DNA of 64,000 nt from Siphonodentalium dalli. Its lineage: Eukaryota > Mollusca > Scaphopoda > Gadilida > Siphonodentaliidae. Of this stretch, positions 56,100 through 64,000 are shown piece after piece. The notes beneath the pieces are model-generated. The model made no database searches, was not told the origin of the DNA, and saw only the letters and a program-made list of their open reading frames with translations. The translations under genes were made by a program, and so were the position numbers. The stretch is taken from the NCBI GenBank assembly GCA_032622095.1, contig CP136063.1, positions 88,513,980-88,577,979 on the forward strand, read 5' to 3'. The stretch's first letter is position 1. Each line of letters begins with the position of its first letter.

Positions 56100-56420
56100 A
56101 TTACAATAAAGTCCATAACTCTGTTGAAAATTGACTGTCGGAACCCAAATTCGAACTTGACCTGTATTGTGGGCTAATACACCCACGTATACCAAATGTC
56201 ATTCGAATCAGTTCAGACTTACTAATGTTATCATCCGAAAACGAAAATTGAGGGCCACGAGTCTTGTTAAAATTGGTGGGCGGAACCCGAATTCGAAATT
56301 GACCTGTATTTTGTGCTAGTAAACTCACATACTAAATTTTATTCCATTCAGTTGCAGGAAACTATCTAAACTTATCATTCATCCGGAAACCAACAGCGAA
56401 CGGAGTCAACGGACGTACGA
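56100..56420. repeat. Tandem repeat, CCGGATGATAACTT family, inverted
   Basis: Two units on the minus strand (AATTCGAACTTGACCTGTAT-type blocks near 56150 and 56294; ATCCG.AAAC boxes near 56236 and 56381), followed by CGGACG-rich sequence to about 56455. Confidence 0.85.
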
Positions 56421-56628
56421 ACAGACGTCTCGACGGACGGACCAATAACATAATACGTCCCTTTTTTTTTTAAACGGGCATATATATAAAACGGTTCAAA
56501 GGCTCCCACATGTGGGGCCTTCACTTAGTTTAAGCATTGCCCAGCAAATTATTTTCACGTTATTAAATTATTTTGTGTCCAAGCTGCTATAATGTATATA
56601 TAATTATGATATCGCTAGCATAACTCAC

Positions 56629-56668
56629 CTGCTAAGGCTATGAGCACGGCAATCAAGTAGATCCTCAT
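56629..56668 (-). CDS. Gene A exon 1: signal peptide
   Basis: Minus-strand ATG in the context AAGAAAGATGAGG encodes MRIYLIAVLIALA plus one base, then GTGAGT. Completed across the splice by exon 2 (VCASG), this is a textbook signal peptide: Arg near the start, a hydrophobic run of about 12 residues, and a small-residue ASG cleavage zone. The short 5' UTR and TATA box upstream agree with a first exon. No signal peptide is available to the repeat frame without this exon. The ATG at 48261-48263 lies inside the intron's 3' end. Confidence 0.7.
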
Positions 56669-56716
56669 CTTTCTTGGTGAACAGTGTTTGTTGTTTGCTC
56701 CCTCCGCGTGTAGTAA

Positions 56717-56724
56717 TATTTATA
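56717..56724 (-). promoter_or_regulatory. TATA box of gene A
   Basis: Minus strand reads TGTATAAATATTA, with TATAAATA about 49 bp upstream of the exon 1 ATG. This puts the expected start of transcription near 56690 and gives a 5' UTR of about 20-25 nt. Confidence 0.55.
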
Positions 56725-56936
56725 CAGGCAAATATACGGAAATAGCAAAGGGAATAACCACGGTTACTGCGCATCGCACCTGGCGGAAGGACGAACCCGA
56801 CTGACACAGGAAACGAACGTGTTGTAATTATGAAAATTAATAAACATCTGTACTTTGTGCAAGCATGCATGCAATTAAGATTTCTGTGTTGTGTGAACAT
56901 TCACTTCACGATATTTCAAATTCGACGATGAACTGA

Positions 56937-57113
56937 ATCGGTAAAGACCGTGGCCAGATAGACACATGTAATCTAATGTGGATCAACGGACGGAAAACCG
57001 GAAGTATTATGGAGTCCGAGGAGAGGAATGCTTTTGTCAAAGTTTGCAGAGACTTTCTGACACCGATTTTCTGCAAACAAACACATTTAGACACCACTTC
57101 GAAACATGTAAAG
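56937..57113 (+). CDS. Candidate first coding exon of an unrecognised gene
   Basis: The frame is open from 56937, with ATGs at 56976 and 57009 (ATGGAGTCCGAG), and encodes MESEERNAFVKVCRDFLTPI followed by FCKQTHLDTTSKHVK. It ends exactly at a consensus donor, AAG|GTAAGTG (intron phase 0). Composition and codon use look protein-like and there is no repeat. No domain is recognised and no downstream exon was found. It is divergent from gene A, about 250-300 bp from its TATA box. Confidence 0.42.
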
Positions 57114-57639
57114 GTAAGTGAATATTTCGTCACTAATATTATCAGCTAGAAGCAGTTGGCATTACTTTATTACTCTATCTCGAGATATCGGCCGTTCGAC
57201 GCAATTTCAAATTCTGTTCCGCAGATTGTCATTCTATTCCACATTTCATCCCATCCCGCAGATTGCAATGTCCCGTTGTTTTTGGCAAATGGGTCACATG
57301 CTAGACACACCCTGACCATGGGGAAAATGTCCAGGTTTTTTGGACCTGAATGATGCTGAATTGGATACCCCCAGTATATTTTGTAAAGAGGTGCATGTCC
57401 AATCTGTGTTAACATACACTCAGAGACATTCTGACACACTGAGTCAATTGCAATGTCATTTTTAAATGCCCGTTTTGAAAAAAAACCAGAACGTATTATG
57501 TTATTGGTTGTTCCTTCCGTTGTAACGTCTGTTGTTCGTTCGCTTTTTCTCCGTTTCATGGAAATAAATTTGGTACGTGGATTTACTAGCACAAAATACA
57601 GGTCAATTTCAATTTCGGGTTTCGCCGGCCAATTTTGAC
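57114..57639. other. No gene recognised
   Basis: Would be intronic to the candidate exon at 56937-57113. The minus frame at 57170-57676 runs into the repeat family to its right and has no recognisable domain. Confidence 0.5.
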
Positions 57640-58160
57640 CAGAGTAACGGCCCTTTTTGTTGGAATTTTTACTCAATTTTCATTTCCGGATGATAACTTC
57701 GGTAAATCTGAACTGAATGGATTGAAATAAGGTATGTGAGTTTACTAGCCCAAAATACAGGTCAAGTTCGAATTTGGGTTCCACCCGCTATTTTTGCCGG
57801 ACTTAGGTCTTATGGTCCTTGGTTTCCGGATACAAACTTTAGTTTTAATTGTCTGTCTGTTTTCAAATTTTGTATGTAGATTATACACATGAAAATACAG
57901 GTTAAGTTCATATTTGGATTTGGTCTGCCCATTTTTGCCGAAGTTTATGGTCCGTGTCGACTTTGGCGATTATTTTGGTTTCCGGGTGATAACTTTAGTT
58001 TTAGTTCAGTATCTGATTATTTTCAAATTTGGTAAATGGATTATTCATATGAAAATATAGGTTAAGTTCGAATTTGGGTTCCGTCCACCTATTTTAACCA
58101 GAGTTATGGTCCTTGTTGACTTATAGTTTGGCGATTATTTTGGTTTCCGGGTGTCTGTTG
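57640..58160. repeat. Tandem repeat array, CCGGATGATAACTT family
   Basis: Three to four units of about 147-165 bp: TTTCCGG(A/G)TGATAACTT, ATACAGGT(C/T)AAGTTC, GGGTTC(C/G)..CC.CC.ATTTT, GAGTTA(T/C)GGTCC. Non-coding. Confidence 0.88.
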
Positions 58161-58165
58161 GTACT

Positions 58166-58695
58166 AAACTCAGCTAACATATTGGGATAGCGAGATGCTA
58201 GTTTTAGTACGAGAACGCCCCGTTACCATGTGTATGACACGGTTTACGCGTTAGCGACCAGCTCACATAAAACCACAATTAAATGTAATCAAATATAACA
58301 ATAGTGACAATAAATGGGTTTATTCCATAGAAGACATTATATTTGTTCTGAAGACCACAACAGTTGTCAATTGAAAGGGGTAATTTAATGAGACATTTAC
58401 CGCAGTGTTGATATATTTTTTAAAGTATGCGTACTCAATTGACCTCACAAAGTGACATCGGCATATTCCGGTGAAAACATTCTAGCAATCGTAAGGTAAA
58501 TATAAACAAAACCATGTGGTCGTAAATTGAATTAATTCTATAACTTATTACCAGGTAATTTGTAAATTTAAATTTGCATATTTTTTGCGAGACGTTCTGT
58601 GTAGGAACTAATAAGTAATATATGACCACTTACAAATACAAATGGTATTAAAACTAGCATTTCGCTATCCCAATATATTTTCTGGTTTTAGTATG
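58166..58695. mobile_element. MITE-like element with TIRs of about 50 bp, copy 1
   Basis: Left TATTGGGATAGCGAGATGCT and flanking TACTAAA...TTTTAGTA are inverted at 58645-58690 (AGCATTTCGCTATCCCAATA). A diverged second copy starts at 59680 without a visible right TIR. Confidence 0.72.
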
Positions 58696-58979
58696 AGCAG
58701 ACTTGGACTACACATCACGTTACGTTAATTATTTCGAGTGGGCGTTATTTTCTTGTCTTGGAGCTACTAATAATGAGTTTTGATTGCCTCTAGTGATATG
58801 GTATCCTGCAGTGTGGGATATGGAAAGTCCATGACTGTGGATCAGACCCACTATTTATATGTGGGCCTGTAAGTTAACTGAGACTGGTGCATATCACGTG
58901 GTAAATTATGAATTTAGTTTTCAGGAAATCTTTTCAATGATTGTTTTTCTTGTGCAGCATCTTATCGGCCAGATGCCAC
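58696..58979. repeat. Duplicated segment, copy 1
   Basis: TTTTCTTGTCTTGGAGCTAC to GGTAAATTATGAATTTAG (58750-58920) is nearly identical to 60551-60727. Confidence 0.8.
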
Positions 58980-59580
58980 AAGAAGCGTTTCAATTTATGG
59001 TTTTGTTGTCTATTCGCTTTTTTTCGTTTCCGGATGATAACTTTAGTAAGTCTAAACTTAATGGAGTGAAATTTGGTATGTGGGTTTGCTAGCACAAAAT
59101 ACAGGTGAAGTTTGAATTCTGGTCCCGCCCGCCAATTTTCATCAGAATTACGGCCCTTTTCGTTGGAATTTGTACTCAATTTTCAATTCCGGGTGATAAC
59201 TTCGGTAAATCTGAACTGAATGGATTGAAATAAGGTATGTGAATTTACTAGCCATAAATACAGGTCAAGTTCGAATTCCGGTTCCACCCGCTATTTTTTG
59301 CCGGAGTTATGGTCCTTGTCGACTTTACCGATTATTATGGTTTCCGGGAGATAACTTTAGTTTTAGTTATATGGTTGTTTGCAAATATGGTATATTGATT
59401 ACTCATATGACAATATAGGTTAAGTTCGAATTTGGGTTCCGTCTGCCTATTCTAACCGGAGTTATGGTTCAGGTTGACTATATTTTGATGATTATTTTGG
59501 TTTCCGGGTGATAGCTTTAGTAAGAGTTATCTGTTTGTTATTAAATTTAGCATATGGATTACTCGTTACGGCCCTTTGTT
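58980..59580. repeat. Tandem repeat array, CCGGATGATAACTT family
   Basis: About four units with the same block order as 57640-58160. It lies between the two halves of the 58.2/59.7-kb duplication. Confidence 0.88.
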
Positions 59581-59671
59581 GAAATTACCACGGGCAAATT
59601 TGGCCACTCCCTAGTGATGCTCTTGTTCAAACGTTTGGAGGCTTACCCTGAATTACATCACATCACATAGT

Positions 59672-60730
59672 CCAAGTCTTCTCGTACTAAACCAGCTAAG
59701 ATGGGATGGCGAGACGCTAGTTTTAGTGCGAGATCGTCCCGTTACCATTTGTATGACATGGTTTACGCGTTAGTGACCTGCTCAGTGCTCACATAAAACC
59801 ACAATTAAATGTAATCAAATATCAAAATTGCCACAATAAACGTGTTTATTCCATAGAAGACATGATATTTGTTCTGAAAACCACATCAGTTGTCAATTGA
59901 AAGGGGTAATTTAATGTGAAATGAGACATTTACTGCAGTGTTGACATATTTTTAAAAGTATGCATGCTCAATTGACATCACAAAGTCACATCGGTAAGTA
60001 AACATAAACAAAACCACGTGGTCGTAAATTGAATTAATTCTATCACTTCTACCTGGTAATTTGTAAATTTAAAATTGCATATATATTGCGAGACATTCCG
60101 TTTAAGAAATGTTTAACTAATAAGTAATAAAGGACCACTTACAATGAAAATAAACACCTAATAGTGATTGAATATATTAACAGGACGCGATGTTTGAATA
60201 AGGGTGCATTCAATTGTTATGGGCAAATTCGATTAACGGCACATAAGATGGATTTAGCCGAGTACATTACAGAACACTTCTACTTTCAGCTAAAATGTAA
60301 ACAAACCGATGTTAGTCCTAATAAACCTAAATATTCAATGTGTAATTTAACATGAAAGTTAGATTATTATACACCATTATGGCCATAAGATATCAATCTT
60401 TCCGATATATATAGCATGAGGTATTGATTTGTTAGGTACAATCGAGTGAAATAGACTACAATTCCTGCCAATTCCTGTAACTCATGTCATACTAAATCTA
60501 GCAACCTGCTATTCCAAACATCACATTATTTTAATTGTTTCGATTGGGCGCTATTTTCTTGTCTTGGAGCTACTAATACTGAGTTATGATTGCCTCTACT
60601 GATATGGTATCCTGCAGTTTGGGATATGGAAAGTCTATGATAGGGGATCAGGTCCACTATTTATATGCGGGCCTGTAAGTTAACTGAGACTGGTGCATAT
60701 CACGTGGTAAATTATGAATTTAGTTTTCGT
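59672..60730. repeat. Second copy of the 58166-58925 segment
   Basis: Direct, diverged duplicate: the MITE left end at 59684-59735, AACCACAATTAAATGTAATC near 59800, CAATTGAAAGGGGTAATTTA near 59895, and the TTGTCTTGGAGCTACTAATA block at 60557. It carries about 300 bp of extra sequence between the two halves. The 63-codon frame at 60164-60355 is not supported as a gene. Confidence 0.78.
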
Positions 60731-61752
60731 GGTAGATAGGAAAACTTTCCTGTTGCATCATGAGCATGCAAGTAATCCCTGGTTTATTTAAATTATTGTT
60801 TAGTGATTGTCTGTACATCACATCTAGAGAAGCCGCTACATTCGTTGTTGTCACATGTTAGAAGATGACTATATGTTACTATGGGTAGTTATGCCGATTC
60901 TTCACTCATAAAGTTATACAATTAACACATTCAACATAGAAAATGAATTTCCTCCTCATGATGTAAAGATATGTTGGTTACTGATTTTCAAGTTGAATGA
61001 AATGGAAATGGATCAATTGAAGGGAACCGTTATCAATGACTAAATTATGTTCATTATTTTTTTTCTAATAAACCACTTCATCGAACTATAGAAAATAACA
61101 ATCAATTTTCAGTTTATGATTTGCTGTTCCAAATCTTGACAATCTTGTTAAATACCATATTTACATAAAAGTATATCGGATAATTTGACACTGAAATTGA
61201 CATCGATGTAACAGAAGTAAGCATAATTCCAGGCTTCAAAATGCAATGATGTTTTGAAAAAGTTAAGACATTTCATTATACCGCACTTAGGTCTTAACAC
61301 TTTAAGAAATACTGGGATCAATGACTAAATTACATGTATACACTGTTCTCTCTTCTTTCTCATATTGAATGCTGTTGTTGAATAATACAATACTTTGATG
61401 AAGTAATAAAATCTCCTTTTTTTATTATACTGTTTTTAGTTTGTCAAAACTAATACATGCAATACCCGTTTTGGATCATGATATGGTAGTATATACTACC
61501 ATGACATGTATCAGGTATGTTTATATGGATTGCAGTTAAGAGAAGGGTGGGTGGGTGTGACGTATATACAGATGTGAATACAGGGACAGAGATTATATAT
61601 AAGGGCAGCCAAGCACATTGCAAGCGAATGTACCCCTGTGCCTTATATTGACCTGATGTGCTATGCACTTATTAACTGAGCCGCAAGGGGGCATTAGGCT
61701 ATACATCTGTATAGTGAATGATAATGTCATAGTACAATATATAGTCGGCAAA
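60731..61752. other. No gene recognised
   Basis: AT-rich intergenic DNA downstream of gene B. Short minus-strand frames at 61450-61844 show no domain. Confidence 0.6.
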
Positions 61753-61758
61753 TTTATT
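61753..61758 (-). promoter_or_regulatory. Poly(A) signal candidate of gene B (AATAAA)
   Basis: Canonical AATAAA on the minus strand about 85 bp after the gene B stop codon. Confidence 0.5.
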
Positions 61759-61843
61759 GACTCATCATTGATATCTATCATAGAAAAATTTGCCATTATG
61801 GCATACATGTATATCCGGAGCAGGCATCTGTTAATTTGCTGCA

Positions 61844-64000
61844 CTAGTCACCTCCCTTCTTCTTGCCTAGATCATCATGACCGGATCCCTTCTTGCTTCG
61901 GACACCACGTTCCAAGTCACCTCCTTTCTTCTTGCCTAGATCACCATGACCGGATCCCTTCTTGCTTCTCACATCACGTTCCAAGTCACCTCCCTTCTTC
62001 TTTCCAAGATCATCATGACCGGATCCCTTCTTGCTTCTCACTTCACGTTCCAAGTCACCTCCTTTCTTCTTGCCTAGATCATCATGACCGGATCCCTTCA
62101 TGCTTCTGATTTCACGTTCCAGGTCACCTCCCTTCTTCTTGCCTAGATCATCATGACCGGATCCCGTCTTGCTTCGGACACCACGTTCAAAGTCACATCC
62201 CTTCTTCTTGCCTAGATCACCATGACCGGATCCCTTCTTGCTTCTGACTTCACGTTCCACGTCACCTCCCTTCTTCTTGCCTAGATCATCATGACCGGAT
62301 CCCTTCTTGCTTCTTACTTCACGTTCCAAGTCACCTCCCTTCTTCTTGCCTAGATCATCATGACCGGATCCCTTCTTGCTTCTGACTTCACGTTCCAGGT
62401 CACCTCCCTTCTTCTTGCCTAGATCATCATGACCGGATCCCTTCTTGCCTCGGACCTCACGTTCCAAGTCACCTCCCTTCTTCTTGCCTAGATCATCGGG
62501 ACCGGATCCCTTCTTGCTTCTGACTTCACGTTCCAAGTCACCTCCCTTCTTCTTGCCTAGATCATCATGACCAGATCCCTTCTTGCTTCTGACTTCACGT
62601 TCCAAATCACCTCCCTTCTCCTTGCCTAGATCATCATGACCGTATCCCTTCTTGCTTCGGACCTCACGTTCCAAGTCACCTCCCTTCTTCTTGCCTAGAT
62701 CATCATGACCGGATCCCTTCTTGCCTCGGACCCCACGTTCCAAGTCACCTCCCTTCTTCTTGCCTAGATCATCATGACCGGGTCCCTTCTTGCTTCTGAC
62801 TTCACGTTCCAAGTCACCTCCCTTCTTCTTGCCTAGATCACCATGACCGGATCCCTTCTTGCCTCGGACCTCACGTTCCAAGTCACCTCCCTTCTTGCCT
62901 AGATCATCATGACCGGATCCCTTCTTGCCTCGGACCTCACGTTCCAAGTCACCTCCCTTCTTTTTGCCTAGATCATCATGACCGTATCCCTTCTTGCTTC
63001 GGACCTCACGTTCCAAGTCACCTCCCTTCTTTTTGCCTAGATCATCATGACCGGATCCCTTCTTGCCTCGGACCTCACGTTCCAGGTCACCTCCCTTCTT
63101 TTTGCCTAGATCATCATGACCGGATCCCTTCTTGCTTCGGACCTCACGTTCCAAGTCACCTCCCTTCTTCTTGCCTAGATCACCATGACCGGATCCCTTC
63201 TTGCCTCGGACCTCACGTTCCAAGTCACCCCCCTTCTTCTTGCCTAGATCATCGTGACCGGATCCCTTCTTGCTTCTGACTTCACGTTCCAAGTCACCTC
63301 CCTTCTTCTTGCCTAGATCATCATGACCGGATCCCTTCTTGCTTCTGACTTCACGTTCCAAATCACCTCCCTTCTTCTTGCCTAGATCATCATGACCGGA
63401 TCCCTTCTTGCTTCGGACCTCACGTCCCAAGTCACCTCCCTTCTTTTTGCCTAGATCATCATGACCGTATCCCTTCTTGCTTCGGACCTCACGTTCCAAG
63501 TCACCTCCCTTCTTTTTGCCTAGATCATCATGACCAGATCCCTTCTTGCTTCTGACTTCACGTTCCAAGTCACCTCCCTTCTTCTTGCCTAGATCATCAT
63601 GACCGGATCCCTTCTTGCCTCGGACCTCACGTTCCAAGTTACCTCTCTTCTTCTTGCCTAGATCATCATGACCGGATCCCTTCTTGCTTCTGACTTCACG
63701 TTCCAAGTCACCTCCCTTCTTCTTGCCTAGATCACCATGACCGGATCCCTTCTTGCCTCGGACCTCACGTTCCAAGTCACCTCCCTTCTTGCCTAGATCA
63801 TCATGACCGGATCCCTTCTTGCCTCGGACCTCACGTTCCAAGTCACCTCCCTTCTTTTTGCCTAGATCATCATGACCGTATCCCTTCTTGCTTCGGACCT
63901 CACGTTCCAAGTCACCTCCCTTCTTTTTGCCTAGATCATCATGACCGGATCCCTTCTTGCCTCGGACCTCACGTTCCAAGTAACCTCCCTTCTTTTTGCC
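61844..64000 (-). CDS. Gene B: paralogous tandem-repeat protein, units of 23 aa, 5' end off-window
   Basis: An uninterrupted minus-strand frame of 718 codons from the window edge to TAG. The repeat unit is 69 bp, 23 residues: the block DLEREVRSKKGSGHDD shared with gene A, then an LGKKKGG linker replacing gene A's HSGKHS. About 31 units; a few are one residue short (LGKKGG, near 62885 and 63790). Variation includes RSKK/RGKK, GSGH/GYGH and DD/GD. The last units, next to the stop, are the most diverged (ERDVRS, ERGVRS, EREIRSM), as expected at array edges. The start, and whether it has the same signal-peptide exon as gene A, lies beyond 64000. Function unknown: highly basic, Gly/His/Lys-rich, with Lys-Lys in every unit. 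Confidence 0.72.
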   Translation of the reverse strand, partial: GKKKGGYLEREVRGKKGSGHDDLGKKKGGDLEREVRSKKGYGHDDLGKKKGGDLEREVRGKKGSGHDDLGKKGGDLEREVRGKKGSGHGDLGKKKGGDLEREVRSKKGSGHDDLGKKKRGNLEREVRGKKGSGHDDLGKKKGGDLEREVRSKKGSGHDDLGKKKGGDLEREVRSKKGYGHDDLGKKKGGDLGREVRSKKGSGHDDLGKKKGGDLEREVRSKKGSGHDDLGKKKGGDLEREVRSKKGSGHDDLGKKKGGDLEREVRGKKGSGHGDLGKKKGGDLEREVRSKKGSGHDDLGKKKGGDLEREVRGKKGSGHDDLGKKKGGDLEREVRSKKGYGHDDLGKKKGGDLEREVRGKKGSGHDDLGKKGGDLEREVRGKKGSGHGDLGKKKGGDLEREVRSKKGPGHDDLGKKKGGDLERGVRGKKGSGHDDLGKKKGGDLEREVRSKKGYGHDDLGKEKGGDLEREVRSKKGSGHDDLGKKKGGDLEREVRSKKGSGPDDLGKKKGGDLEREVRGKKGSGHDDLGKKKGGDLEREVRSKKGSGHDDLGKKKGGDLEREVRSKKGSGHDDLGKKKGGDVEREVRSKKGSGHGDLGKKKGCDFERGVRSKTGSGHDDLGKKKGGDLEREIRSMKGSGHDDLGKKKGGDLEREVRSKKGSGHDDLGKKKGGDLERDVRSKKGSGHGDLGKKKGGDLERGVRSKKGSGHDDLGKKKGGD

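Larger units (their letters stand above)
48251..56628 (-). other. Inferred 8.4-kb intron of gene A
   Basis: Donor GTGAGT after GCAG at 56628-56623; acceptor TTTGCAG ending at 48251. Exon 1 leaves one base and exon 2 supplies two, completing a Val codon. The pyrimidine tract is weak. Intermediate exons cannot be excluded. The intron contains MITE-like elements, an L1/Tx1-like LINE and a piggyBac-like fragment. Confidence 0.6.

Noticed and set aside
61663-62109. Plus-strand frame of 148 codons ending in HHDRIPSCF repeats
   Set aside because: Antisense shadow of gene B's 69-bp repeat.

Overview
The window is repeat-dominated animal genomic DNA, most likely from a mollusc and probably a bivalve. 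That is an inference from its composition: AT-rich intergenic DNA, a BEL/Pao LTR retrotransposon, CR1/L2-like and L1/Tx1-like LINE remains, many small inverted-repeat elements, and tandem arrays of roughly 145-170 bp units resembling those common in bivalve assemblies. There are GT-AG splice sites and no bacterial features. No tRNA, rRNA or CRISPR was recognised.

Layout. 1-6387 is an ATC/ATCC simple satellite, interrupted by GC-rich palindromic cores built from a 14-bp unit; the satellite switches strand at each core. 6388-12279 is a young BEL/Pao element on the minus strand: two LTRs at 3/199 differences, coding region cut into four pieces by three one-base shifts, outer end of the 3' LTR missing. 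12491-15574 is a non-autonomous CACTA-like DNA transposon set in the same satellite. 15575-43200 is a graveyard of LINE fragments, foldback elements, tandem arrays and dispersed duplications with no convincing host gene.

The two host-like genes are on the minus strand on the right. Gene A has a 40-nt exon at 56629-56668 coding a signal peptide, under a TATA box. It ends in a consensus donor and joins in phase to one huge repeat exon at 44229-48250 (about 60 copies of a 66-bp, 22-residue unit). Gene B (61844 to the window edge) is a paralogue with a 69-bp, 23-residue unit. Both encode secreted-type, His/Gly/Lys-rich repetitive proteins sharing the block DLEREVRSKKGSGH with different linkers. 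I do not recognise the family; a structural secreted protein or a multicopy peptide precursor both fit. A candidate first exon on the plus strand (56937-57113) faces gene A across a short shared upstream region.

The roughly 8.4-kb intron of gene A holds an L1/Tx1-like LINE with a poly(A) tail, several MITE-like elements and a piggyBac-like N-terminal fragment. Most remaining open frames are products of repeats without stop codons.
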